A program made the position numbers and the translations under genes. Below the pieces are notes generated by a model. It was not told the DNA's origin, searched no databases, and was given only the letters and a program-made list of their open reading frames with translations. This document shows positions 41,244 to 50,452 of a stretch of DNA of 62,622 nucleotides, piece after piece; within the stretch, counting starts at the first letter, position 1, and each line of letters opens with the position of its first letter. The stretch spans positions 1 to 62,622 of the forward strand of contig JACJZA010000016.1 in assembly GCA_020635825.1 (NCBI GenBank), written 5' to 3'. This stretch comes from Flavobacteriales bacterium (lineage in GTDB: Bacteria; Bacteroidota; Bacteroidia; Flavobacteriales_E; Vicingaceae).

Positions 41244-42979
41244 AACAAAAGCATACCAATCGCAATAGAGATTTAACGACACTGGTTGTGGGAGTTGTTA
41301 TCGTTCTCTTAGTCAATTTTATAGGTTCATTTGCATTTCATCGTTTCGACTTAACATCAGAGAAAAGATACACCCTTTCTGAAACCAGTAAAGATTTAGT
41401 GGAAGATTTGAATGACATTGTATATGTTAAAGTGTATTTAGAAGGTGATTTCCCTGCTGGATTTAAACGATTGAGAGATGAAACAAAAGAAATGTTGGAC
41501 GAGTTTAGAGCCTACGCCGGAAGCAATTTAGAGTATGAGTTCATCAATCCATCAGAAAACCCAGATGAAAAAGTAAGAGAAGAAGTATATAAGCAATTAT
41601 ACAACGAAGGATTGCGCCCTACTGATTTAAATGTAAAAGAAGAAGATGGAATGACCAATAAAATTATTTGGCCTGGTGCTTTGGTTTCTTATAAAGGTCA
41701 AGAAGTGCCTGTTCAATTGCTAAAAAGTCAAATGGGTGTGGCACCCGAGGTAATGCTTAATAGTTCTATAGAAGCATTAGAATATGAAATGGCAAACGCT
41801 ATTCATACTTTAAAGAGACAATTTAAACCTCGCATTGGATTTTTAGATGGACATGGAGAATTAAATAAAGTGGAGACTGCTTCGTTGGCACTGTCTCTTT
41901 CAGAGTTTTATACCGTAGATAGAGTCGAGTTGAATGAAAATTTAGGAAGTTTAACAGAGAGAGTAATTGTTGACAGTAATAGTAAATATGCAGTGATGCC
42001 TATTTATGATGCTATTATCATTGCTAAACCCACCCAAAAATTTTCTGAAAAAGACAAATTCATCATTGACCAATACATTATGCACGGAGGAAGAGTAGTT
42101 TGGTTAATTGACCCAGTTTTTGCAAGTATGGATAGTCTTCAAAATGCAGATGTATCTATGGCTGTTCCTCAAGATTTAAATATAGATGACCAATTGTTCA
42201 CTTATGGAGTAAGAGTAAACACGACATTAATTCAAGATATTCAATCAGCCCCAATTCCTGTTGTTACAGGCAGAATTGGTAACCAACCTAAAACTCAATT
42301 ATTTCCATGGTTTTTCTTTCCATTATTAACTCCCGCAAATAGTCATCCAATAGTTAAAAACCTTAATGCGGTAAAAGGAGAGTTTGTCAGTACAATAGAT
42401 ACCATTGCTCGACCAAAAATCATAAAAACTGGGTTATTAAAATCGTCTCAATATTCAAAGGTGAGTAATACTCCAACAAGAATTAGTTTAGGAATGTTAA
42501 GGTATGAACCCGATCAAAGCCAGTTTAATGCAGGACATCAAGTTGCTGCTGTTTTATTGGAAGGGACATTTGAGTCTGTTTTTAAAAATAGATTAGCTCC
42601 AAATATTGCCAATAGCAAGGAAATGAACTTTAAAGAGGAAAGTAATATTAATAAAATGATAGTGATAGCTGATGGTGATATTGCAAAAAATTATGTAAAT
42701 GCAAAAACCGGTCACTACTATGAGTTGGGTTATGACAGGTTTACACAACAGCAATTTGGGAATAATGATTTTATGCTCAATGTAATGAATTTTATGTGTG
42801 ATGATAGCGGATTGATGAGTGTTAGAGCTAAAAACATCACTATTCGTTTGTTGGATAAAACCATTTTAAAGAAAGATAAATTTAAATGGCAATTAATTAA
42901 TACTGTTTTACCAATTGGATTAATATTAATATTTGGAATTGCCCACTATTACGATAGAAAGAAAAAGTTTACTAAATAA
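41237..42979 (+). CDS. gldG: GldG, gliding-associated ABC transporter accessory subunit
   Basis: 580 residues. One N-terminal membrane helix (about 12-35) and one near the C-terminus (about 553-572) flank a large periplasmic domain with the DUF4350/ABC-type accessory pattern (FDLTSEKRYTLSETSK near residue 36, GFLDGHGELNK near 200, IVIADGDIAKN near 475). It is translationally coupled to gldF by a 7-bp overlap. Together they form the membrane part of the Gld transporter. Confidence 0.9.
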   Translation: MVKQKHTNRNRDLTTLVVGVVIVLLVNFIGSFAFHRFDLTSEKRYTLSETSKDLVEDLNDIVYVKVYLEGDFPAGFKRLRDETKEMLDEFRAYAGSNLEYEFINPSENPDEKVREEVYKQLYNEGLRPTDLNVKEEDGMTNKIIWPGALVSYKGQEVPVQLLKSQMGVAPEVMLNSSIEALEYEMANAIHTLKRQFKPRIGFLDGHGELNKVETASLALSLSEFYTVDRVELNENLGSLTERVIVDSNSKYAVMPIYDAIIIAKPTQKFSEKDKFIIDQYIMHGGRVVWLIDPVFASMDSLQNADVSMAVPQDLNIDDQLFTYGVRVNTTLIQDIQSAPIPVVTGRIGNQPKTQLFPWFFFPLLTPANSHPIVKNLNAVKGEFVSTIDTIARPKIIKTGLLKSSQYSKVSNTPTRISLGMLRYEPDQSQFNAGHQVAAVLLEGTFESVFKNRLAPNIANSKEMNFKEESNINKMIVIADGDIAKNYVNAKTGHYYELGYDRFTQQQFGNNDFMLNVMNFMCDDSGLMSVRAKNITIRLLDKTILKKDKFKWQLINTVLPIGLILIFGIAHYYDRKKKFTK

Positions 42980-42981
42980 GT

Positions 42982-44007
42982 ATGAAAAGCAATAAAATTT
43001 TACTGGCTGTATTGGTAGTGTTAGTAGCTGTAGCACTGTATTTTTTTATGAATAATAAAACGGGAACACTTGGAGGGAGAAGTGGAGTGTTATCTGATTT
43101 TGCTTTTGAAGATACTACTAATATAGATCAAATTTTTATTTCTGACCCATCTGGAGAGCAAGTTACATTAATCAAAGGAGATAAAAATTGGTTAGTGAAT
43201 GGTAAACATAAAGCTCGGCCTGAAAGTATAACTGTATTGATGAAGACATTTAATCGCATTGCAGTCAAAAGTCCTGTAGAAAAAGCTGCTATGGAAAATG
43301 TAATTAAAGAAATGTCCACTCAGGCTATAAAAGTAGAAATTTACGAAAGTGGAAAAAAGCAACCTTCCAAAGTGTATTATGTGGGTGGTCCAACTCAAAA
43401 CCATCATGGAACATATATGTTACTAGAGGAAGATGGAGAGAAATCATCTGAACCGTTTGTTACTTATATTCCAGGGTTTTATGGTTTTTTATCAACCAGA
43501 TTTTATGCAAATGAACTACAATGGAGAGATGCTACTGTTTTTAGCTACACTCCTTCAGAAATAAAATCCATAGAGGTAAATTTTCCGGAAAAAATGGAAG
43601 AATCATTTATCATCCAAAAAAATGAAGAGTTGGTTAATTTGTTTGATTATCAATCAACAGAACCGAACAAAAAAGTTGACGAAAAATTAGTGAGTGATTA
43701 TTTAACTTTTTATCAAAAGATTTATTATGAAAATGTTGCTACTGAAATGAAAAAAGAAAAACAAGATTCTATTAAGGCATCTACACCTTATTTTACAATT
43801 AAAGTAACTGACGTTTTTGGAAACTTAAACCAATTAAAAGGATATAAAATTCCGAATAAAGATAGTTTGGCTTATTATGATGGTAATGTATACCCCTATG
43901 ATTTAGATAGAATGTATGGTTATTTAAATGATGAATTGCTTATTTTTATTCAATACAGAAGCTTTGATGCTTTATTACTCCCAAAGTCTTATTTTCTAAA
44001 AAAGTAA
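42982..44007 (+). CDS. DUF4340 domain protein
   Basis: 341 residues. One N-terminal membrane anchor (about 5-22, ILLAVLVVLVAVALYFFM) is followed by an extracytoplasmic domain of the DUF4340 kind, with the early block DFAFEDTTNIDQIFI and GDKNWLVNGKHKARPE. DUF4340 proteins are often encoded next to ABC-2 permeases with GldG-like subunits, and this gene starts 2 bp after gldG. It is therefore probably a partner of the GldFG transporter. No catalytic residues are recognised. Confidence 0.8.
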   Translation: MKSNKILLAVLVVLVAVALYFFMNNKTGTLGGRSGVLSDFAFEDTTNIDQIFISDPSGEQVTLIKGDKNWLVNGKHKARPESITVLMKTFNRIAVKSPVEKAAMENVIKEMSTQAIKVEIYESGKKQPSKVYYVGGPTQNHHGTYMLLEEDGEKSSEPFVTYIPGFYGFLSTRFYANELQWRDATVFSYTPSEIKSIEVNFPEKMEESFIIQKNEELVNLFDYQSTEPNKKVDEKLVSDYLTFYQKIYYENVATEMKKEKQDSIKASTPYFTIKVTDVFGNLNQLKGYKIPNKDSLAYYDGNVYPYDLDRMYGYLNDELLIFIQYRSFDALLLPKSYFLKK

Positions 44008-44188
44008 CATTTTTCTAAATACTGATTATCAATTGTTTAGATTAAAACTATAGAATATTTTTTAACAAATAATTAAAAAGTATTTTGTTTTTTAACTATG
44101 AGGCTTCCTTTTTAATCGATTAACGTCTTTTATTTTGTTATTAAGCATTAAAAATTATAGTTTTATAATTATTAAAAAAGTATCAAAA

Positions 44189-47100
44189 ATGAAAAAATCT
44201 TGGATTTCTACTCTTATTACAGTTTTAGTAATGTTATTTTCCATAAACTCGTATGGACAATTTTTAGATGCCAGCCGCCCTCTTCATATTAAAGATTATA
44301 TTGAAAATGAAGATTCTGATTCGAAAGCAAAAGAATTTTTTATCAAAGAAATTAGAAAAACTCAAGAGGTGAGTGAAATTGATAATCATGATTTTGTTCA
44401 TTTTTTTGTAGATAGATATGATAAAATTAAACCTATGTTACTGAATAGGTTTAAAAATACAAAAACCATTACCTATACAGATGCGGTTGAATATACCCAC
44501 AAAGAGATGATTCCTCAACTTGCTGATGCATATAAAAGTTTCAGAGAAAAAAATCCAAGAACCGACAATCATAAAAAAGAACAGATTAATCGATTTGAAC
44601 TATTTGATGTAGTAAATAAAGGACCTGGAGATCCATGTACTAATCCGGATTTTGAATCAGGAGATGCTTCTTTTTGGGATTTATATATAGGAGAAGTTGA
44701 TGGTTCTCAAGATTATAGTTACATAAATGTTACAGGAACAACTTTAGGCGCTTCTGCTCAACATACAATTATGACTGGAGCAGGAACGGATGCTATTGGT
44801 GGTTTTCCGGTTGTGAATCCAGATGGAGGTGCTGCATCGTTGATGTTGGGAGATGGAACCGGAACAAACTATAGTGCAGCCAGTGCTTCTTTTACTTTTT
44901 TAGTTGATCCTGGTTCAGCTTCTTTTACATATAGCTATGCCATTGTGTTAAATGATGCAGGTCATTCTTCTAATGAACAACCTTATTTTAAAATTAACAT
45001 GTATGATCAAGGAGGAAATCCTATACAATGTGGGGATTATTCTGTGGTTGCTGGCGGATCTTCTGCCGATCCTGATTTTGTTTCTTATGCTGATGGTGTA
45101 TATATGCCATGGAGGACTACTTTTGCTCCTTTAAATGCTTACATAGGTCAAAATGTAACCATTGAGTTTATTGTTGGTGATTGTGCCCAAGGAGGGCATT
45201 ATGGTTATGCTTATTTAGATGCTTCTTGTTCGCCTGCAGAAATCTTAGGTCCTGACACCATCACTTGTGCCGGCTATCCGACAATGTCTGCTCCACCAGG
45301 TGCAGCAAGTTATTTGTGGAGCCCTGGGGGGGAGACTACACAAAGTATTACAGCAACAGCTCCTGGTACTTATCAAGTAACGGTAACTCCAGTAACTGGA
45401 GCTGCCTGTGCTATAACACTTGATAAAGAAATTTATGAATTTATTGATACAGTAAATGCGCAATTTGTTGCAAATCCAATGACAATTTGTGCTGGTGAAA
45501 GTATTAGTTTTACTGATCAGTCCACAGTCACGGGGTTAGGAACAATAGTTAGTTGGGAGTGGGATTTTGATAGTGATGGTACAGTAGATAATACTACACA
45601 AAACCCTTCGTTTACTTATAATACACCAGGAACATATACAGTCGAACTTACGGCTAGTTCTCAAGGGTGTGATGATGTTACAACTTTGCAAGTAGTTGTA
45701 GATCCCATACCTACTGCTAACTTTACTGCTCCTAATGTATGTGTCGGACAAACTACCAGTTTCACAGATGCATCGAGTGCAGGAGTAGATAGTTGGAATT
45801 GGGATTTTGATAATGATGGAATTGTAGATAATACAACACAGAACCCTAGTTATACTTTCCCAGGAGTTGGTACTTATCCGGTAAATTTAGAAGTTGCAAT
45901 TGCAGGAGCTTGCCCTCATGATACAACAATTGATGTTATTGTCGCTCCAAATGCAGTTGCTAATTTTACAGCTCCAGTTGTTTGTCAAGGTGTAGCTACT
46001 AATTTTACTGATGCATCGAGTGTGGGTGTAGATACATGGGGATGGGATTTTGATAATGATGGAACTATTGATGATGTTACACAAAATCCAAGTTATACCT
46101 TTCCTTCATCTGGAACTTTTCCTGTTAATTTAGAAGTATCTATAGGAGGTAACTGTTCTCATGATACTACAATTAATGTAACAGTTAATCAAGGTTCTAC
46201 TGCTGATTTCAGTGCTACTACTGTATGTCTTGGTATAGCGACAGATTTTACTGATGTTTCTGTTGGAGGTGTAGATACATGGGGCTGGGATTTTGACAAT
46301 GATGGTGTGGTTGATGATGTTACACAAAACCCAAGTTATACGTTCCCATCCGCTGGTACTTTTTCAGTAAATCTTCAAGTTTCGGTAGGTGGTAATTGTC
46401 CTGATGATACTACGATTAATGTAACTGTAAATCAAACATCTACTGCTGATTTTTCCCCTCAAGATGTGTGTTTTGGAACACCTTCAGATTTTACTGACTT
46501 ATCTACCGGAGGTGTAGATACATGGGGCTGGGATTTTGATAATGATGGGACTATTGATGATGTTACACAAAATCCTTCTTATACATTCCCTGTAGCTGGA
46601 ACCTATCCAGTATATTTAGAAGTTTCTGTAGGAGGTAATTGTTCTCATGACACTATTATTAATGTAAATGTTAATTCTACATCAACCGCATTGTTTACAG
46701 CCCCAGATGTTTGTGATGGAGCTACTACAATATTTACTGATGCATCTATTGGTGGTCCAAATCAATGGAGTTGGGATTTTGATAATGATGGATTGGAAGA
46801 TGATAATATTCAAAATCCAACTTATTCTTTCCCTGGTCCGGGGACTTATCCAGTTAGTTTACAAGTGTCTGTAAATGGTCTTTGTGTGCATGATACTGTC
46901 ATTAATATAGATGTAAATGCAAATCCTACCGCAGCCTTTACATTTAGTGATGAGTGTTTTGGTTCAGCTACTAATTTTACAGATCAATCTAATGGAAATG
47001 GAGCTACGATTGACACTTGGAATTGGGATTTTACCAATAATGGAACGGTTGATAATACTAATCAAAATCCATCTAATGGGTATTCAACTGCTGGGAATTT

Positions 47101-49741
47101 TACTGCTGAACTTTTAGTAGTAACAACAGATGGATGTAAAGATTCAACAACTGTATCAATAGATGTAGATGCTATACCAGTTGCTAATTTTGGTGCAAGT
47201 CAAGAATGTCTTGGGAATGCAACAACATTTACAGATAGTTCTACTGTCGCAAATAGTAATGTAACCCAATGGAGTTGGGATTTTGGAGATGCAAGTGGAA
47301 CCAGTTTAGTTCAAAATCCGAATTATACTTATGCTAATTCGGGAACATTTAATGTTTCATTAACAGCGACTTCTGATAGTGGTTGTATAAATACAATAAT
47401 AATTCCTGTTACTGTGAGTGATAATCCGGTTGCAAATTTTTCAACAGATACAGCTTGTAATACTTATGCATCCAATTTTACAGATTTAACTATAGCTACA
47501 GTTGGTATTGAAACATGGAATTGGGATTTTGGAAACGATGGTTCTGTAGAAGATAATAATCAAAACCCCAATTACATTTTTGCTGGAGCTGGTACTTATG
47601 CAGTGAACTTAGCAGTTGTAGATAGTTTTGGTTGTAGCCATGATACTACAATGAATATTACTGTTTCAGAAAACCCAATAGCTGCATTTACTTTTAGTGA
47701 TGAATGTTATGGTTCAGCTACTACTTTTACTGACCTATCAAACGATAATGGAGGTACAACAACAATTAATAGTTGGGAATGGGATTTTGATAATGATGGA
47801 GTTGTAGATAATATTACTCAGAATCCAACTAATTTATATTCTTCAGAAGGTAATTACACTGTTGAGTTAACGGTAACATCTATACTAGGATGTACAGACT
47901 CAATATCAATGACAGTAGATGTAGATGCTGTCCCTGTTGCTCACTTTGGAATAGAGAATGTTTGTTTAAATACTGAAGGAACATTTACTGATAGCTCAAG
48001 CACAACCATAGGAAACATAAACCAATGGACTTGGGATTTTGGGGATAGTTCTCCTATTAATAATACTCAAAGTCCGAGTTATACATATACAAATCCAGGA
48101 ATTTATAATGTTACATTAACTGTAGTAACAGATAGTGGTTGTACCAATAATCAAACTATTCCTGTGGAGGTATTCCCTAATCCAACTGCAGATTTTGATA
48201 CTACAGATGTTTGTCTAAACATAGCTGCTCAATTTACCGATCAATCGAATGGAAATGGAGGTACTATAAATCAATGGCAATGGGATTTTGAAGATAATGG
48301 TTCGGTAGATGATGTTACTCAAAATCCAAGTCATATGTATCCAACTGATGGAACGTATAATATAGAGTTAATTGTTACTACTGTTTCAGGATGTTCTGAT
48401 ACATTAGTAAAATCAGTTACCATTTATCCGATGCCAACAGCTAACTTTAATTTTGTAAGTAGTTGTTTTATGGATTCTGTTATATTTACTGATAATTCTA
48501 ACGTAACATCAGGATCAATTGATACATGGGATTGGGATTTTGGAAATGGACAATCGTCTAATTCTCAAAATACATCTGAAGTTTATGCTTCTGAGGGTGT
48601 TTATAATGTAGAGTTAATTGTTACTACAAATAATGGATGTTCTGATACGGTTACGCAATCTGGTATTGAAGTATGGCCTTTACCTATTGTAGATTTTATT
48701 CCTACAAATGTATGTTTAAACACCGCTACACAATTTGAAGATTTGAGTACTGTTTCTAATAATTTCACTACTAATTCGAATGTACAATGGCAATGGAATA
48801 TGGGAGATGGAACAACAGGTGGTGTTCAAAACCCAATGCATACATACACAACTGAGGGTATTTATAATGCTACTTTAGTTGTAACAACTAATAATGGATG
48901 TGTTGATTCAATAACAAAACCAGTTACTGTTCATCCTAATCCTGTTGTTAATTTCACAGGTGATACTCTAGCAGGATGTACTCCTGTATGTGTTGATTTC
49001 TCTGATATGACTATATTAACTATGGATAACATTGCATCTTGGTCATGGGATTTTAATGGAGATGGTTTACCTGATTCTCAAGGACCAAATCCTAGTTATT
49101 GTTTTTCAAATCCATCTAATAGTAGTGTAAGGGATTTTGATGTTAGTTTAACAGTAACTTCAGATTTTGGATGTACTAGTTCTCATACTGAACTTGATTA
49201 TGTACATTCATATCCAATTCCTCGTGCTAGTTTTACATTTAGTCCAGAACAAGAGGAAACTACAATTGTTAATAATGAGTTATCCTTTGTAGATCAATCG
49301 GTGATTGCTAGTTCATGGAGCTGGGATTTAGGTGATGGAACAACTACTACAATGCCAAATCCAGTACACGAGTATGCGGATACAGGACATTATTGGGTTA
49401 CTTTAAATATTGAAAATGTTTATGGTTGTAAAGATTCAACTGCCAAGTTAATCCGAATTAATCCAATTTATGCAATATGGATTCCGAATGCCTTTACACC
49501 AGATGGTGACGGCACAAATGAATTCTTCTATGTTAATGGTTATGGAATCAGAGAATTACAAATAATGATTTTTGATAGATGGGGCTTGAAAATTTATGAT
49601 GGTATTGGAATAGATCAGACTTGGGATGGATATTATAAAGGAGAATTAGTTCCAACTGATGTATACGTATATAAGATTAGAGCCAAAGATGTATTTGATG
49701 AATGGCATGATTACATTGGAAAAGTAACAGTAATTAAATAA
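44189..49741 (+). CDS. Giant PKD-repeat surface protein with gliding-type (T9SS type B) C-terminus
   Basis: 1850 residues from the ATG at 44189, which begins the signal peptide ending NSYGQ; the longer frame adds 18 unlikely residues. After a ~400-residue N-terminal region with a carbohydrate-binding-like segment come 16 PKD domains in tandem (about 430-1770). Each has a core WxWDF or WxWNM and a conserved pair of Cys. Many carry DFDNDG or close variants, a D-x-D-x-D-G calcium-loop pattern. The last 90 residues (IWIPNAFTPDGDGTNEFF ... IMIFDRWGLKIYDG) are the gliding-associated C-terminal domain used as a type B T9SS signal. It is probably a long stalk-like adhesin. A strong terminator follows. 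Confidence 0.92.
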   Translation: MKKSWISTLITVLVMLFSINSYGQFLDASRPLHIKDYIENEDSDSKAKEFFIKEIRKTQEVSEIDNHDFVHFFVDRYDKIKPMLLNRFKNTKTITYTDAVEYTHKEMIPQLADAYKSFREKNPRTDNHKKEQINRFELFDVVNKGPGDPCTNPDFESGDASFWDLYIGEVDGSQDYSYINVTGTTLGASAQHTIMTGAGTDAIGGFPVVNPDGGAASLMLGDGTGTNYSAASASFTFLVDPGSASFTYSYAIVLNDAGHSSNEQPYFKINMYDQGGNPIQCGDYSVVAGGSSADPDFVSYADGVYMPWRTTFAPLNAYIGQNVTIEFIVGDCAQGGHYGYAYLDASCSPAEILGPDTITCAGYPTMSAPPGAASYLWSPGGETTQSITATAPGTYQVTVTPVTGAACAITLDKEIYEFIDTVNAQFVANPMTICAGESISFTDQSTVTGLGTIVSWEWDFDSDGTVDNTTQNPSFTYNTPGTYTVELTASSQGCDDVTTLQVVVDPIPTANFTAPNVCVGQTTSFTDASSAGVDSWNWDFDNDGIVDNTTQNPSYTFPGVGTYPVNLEVAIAGACPHDTTIDVIVAPNAVANFTAPVVCQGVATNFTDASSVGVDTWGWDFDNDGTIDDVTQNPSYTFPSSGTFPVNLEVSIGGNCSHDTTINVTVNQGSTADFSATTVCLGIATDFTDVSVGGVDTWGWDFDNDGVVDDVTQNPSYTFPSAGTFSVNLQVSVGGNCPDDTTINVTVNQTSTADFSPQDVCFGTPSDFTDLSTGGVDTWGWDFDNDGTIDDVTQNPSYTFPVAGTYPVYLEVSVGGNCSHDTIINVNVNSTSTALFTAPDVCDGATTIFTDASIGGPNQWSWDFDNDGLEDDNIQNPTYSFPGPGTYPVSLQVSVNGLCVHDTVINIDVNANPTAAFTFSDECFGSATNFTDQSNGNGATIDTWNWDFTNNGTVDNTNQNPSNGYSTAGNFTAELLVVTTDGCKDSTTVSIDVDAIPVANFGASQECLGNATTFTDSSTVANSNVTQWSWDFGDASGTSLVQNPNYTYANSGTFNVSLTATSDSGCINTIIIPVTVSDNPVANFSTDTACNTYASNFTDLTIATVGIETWNWDFGNDGSVEDNNQNPNYIFAGAGTYAVNLAVVDSFGCSHDTTMNITVSENPIAAFTFSDECYGSATTFTDLSNDNGGTTTINSWEWDFDNDGVVDNITQNPTNLYSSEGNYTVELTVTSILGCTDSISMTVDVDAVPVAHFGIENVCLNTEGTFTDSSSTTIGNINQWTWDFGDSSPINNTQSPSYTYTNPGIYNVTLTVVTDSGCTNNQTIPVEVFPNPTADFDTTDVCLNIAAQFTDQSNGNGGTINQWQWDFEDNGSVDDVTQNPSHMYPTDGTYNIELIVTTVSGCSDTLVKSVTIYPMPTANFNFVSSCFMDSVIFTDNSNVTSGSIDTWDWDFGNGQSSNSQNTSEVYASEGVYNVELIVTTNNGCSDTVTQSGIEVWPLPIVDFIPTNVCLNTATQFEDLSTVSNNFTTNSNVQWQWNMGDGTTGGVQNPMHTYTTEGIYNATLVVTTNNGCVDSITKPVTVHPNPVVNFTGDTLAGCTPVCVDFSDMTILTMDNIASWSWDFNGDGLPDSQGPNPSYCFSNPSNSSVRDFDVSLTVTSDFGCTSSHTELDYVHSYPIPRASFTFSPEQEETTIVNNELSFVDQSVIASSWSWDLGDGTTTTMPNPVHEYADTGHYWVTLNIENVYGCKDSTAKLIRINPIYAIWIPNAFTPDGDGTNEFFYVNGYGIRELQIMIFDRWGLKIYDGIGIDQTWDGYYKGELVPTDVYVYKIRAKDVFDEWHDYIGKVTVIK
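45720..46900 (+). repeat. Near-identical internal PKD-coding DNA repeats
   Basis: Five consecutive ~240-bp units (PKD domains 2-6) share long DNA identity around GATTTTGATAATGATGG and GATGTTACACAAAATCC, far more than domains 7-16. They are inside the giant PKD gene and could recombine. Confidence 0.75.
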
Positions 49742-49753
49742 TTGAAGTACATA

Positions 49754-49793
49754 AAAAAAGAAAGCCCTTGGAATTCCAAGGGCTTTCTTTTTT
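49754..49793. terminator. Bidirectional terminator, perfect 20-bp inverted repeat
   Basis: The 40 bp are a perfect palindrome centred on GGAATTCC, with AAAGCCCTTGG on the left arm and A- and T-rich ends. It lies between the stops of the rightward PKD gene and the leftward lolA gene and can serve both. Confidence 0.93.
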
Positions 49794-49804
49794 ATTATAA
49801 ATTT

Positions 49805-50443
49805 TTATTCTCTTAAATCGATGATTTCAACATTTGGATGTTTTGATTTATCAAAAGTAAAATGAGCATCAGAAATGGAAGTGTTAGGTGTGAAAGTTTT
49901 TATTTTATATGAACTGTCAGTTCCATCTTTACCAAAAACCTTTACTTCTTTAATCTGATTTTTTGCAGCATCAATAAATAAGCTTATTCTATGGTAAGCT
50001 TTTTCGTTAGTTTCTTTTGGATATAAGTTAATAGTTTGAATTCCATTTTTTTCTTCAACAAACTTATATTTAAATCCTTCCTCATAAAGCGTGAAAATTT
50101 TATTTGGACTAATTCCTTCATCATCATCTTCGCTAATGGAATTAATCTGAACCTCTTCAGACTCTTTTAAGAAAGTCCAGATATTTTTACCATCAGAAAT
50201 AATATCTTGTCCTTGAATAGATAAAAAATATTTATTTCCTTTTATTTCTATTTTTCCATCTTGACTTTCATTAATTCCATCAGACTTGTTCACCATAGTG
50301 TAAGTAAAATCTGCTTTTATGGTGGTGTATGATTTAGTTTTAGCACTTAATTTATCTAAGATTTCTTTTGCTTTAGCATCTTCTTGTGCATTCATAGTAA
50401 AAGCTAATAACGAGGCTGTTACAATTGTAAGTATTTTTTTCAT
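49805..50443 (-). CDS. lolA: Outer-membrane lipoprotein carrier protein LolA
   Basis: 212 residues with a signal peptide (ending MNAQ). The LolA fold is seen in AKEILDKLSAKTKSYTTIKADF, GKIEIKGNKYFLSI and DGKNIWTFL, strands that make the hydrophobic half-barrel. It carries lipoproteins across the periplasm to the outer membrane. In this phylum lolA commonly follows ftsK, as here, with a 9-bp gap. Acidic surface patches (EDDDEGISP) are present. Confidence 0.9.
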   Translation of the reverse strand: MKKILTIVTASLLAFTMNAQEDAKAKEILDKLSAKTKSYTTIKADFTYTMVNKSDGINESQDGKIEIKGNKYFLSIQGQDIISDGKNIWTFLKESEEVQINSISEDDDEGISPNKIFTLYEEGFKYKFVEEKNGIQTINLYPKETNEKAYHRISLFIDAAKNQIKEVKVFGKDGTDSSYKIKTFTPNTSISDAHFTFDKSKHPNVEIIDLRE

Positions 50444-50452
50444 TTGTTTTTT

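Noticed and set aside
45245..47117. Many open frames in other frames inside the giant PKD gene
   Set aside because: They are periodic shadows of the repeated coding sequence with improbable composition and no start signals.
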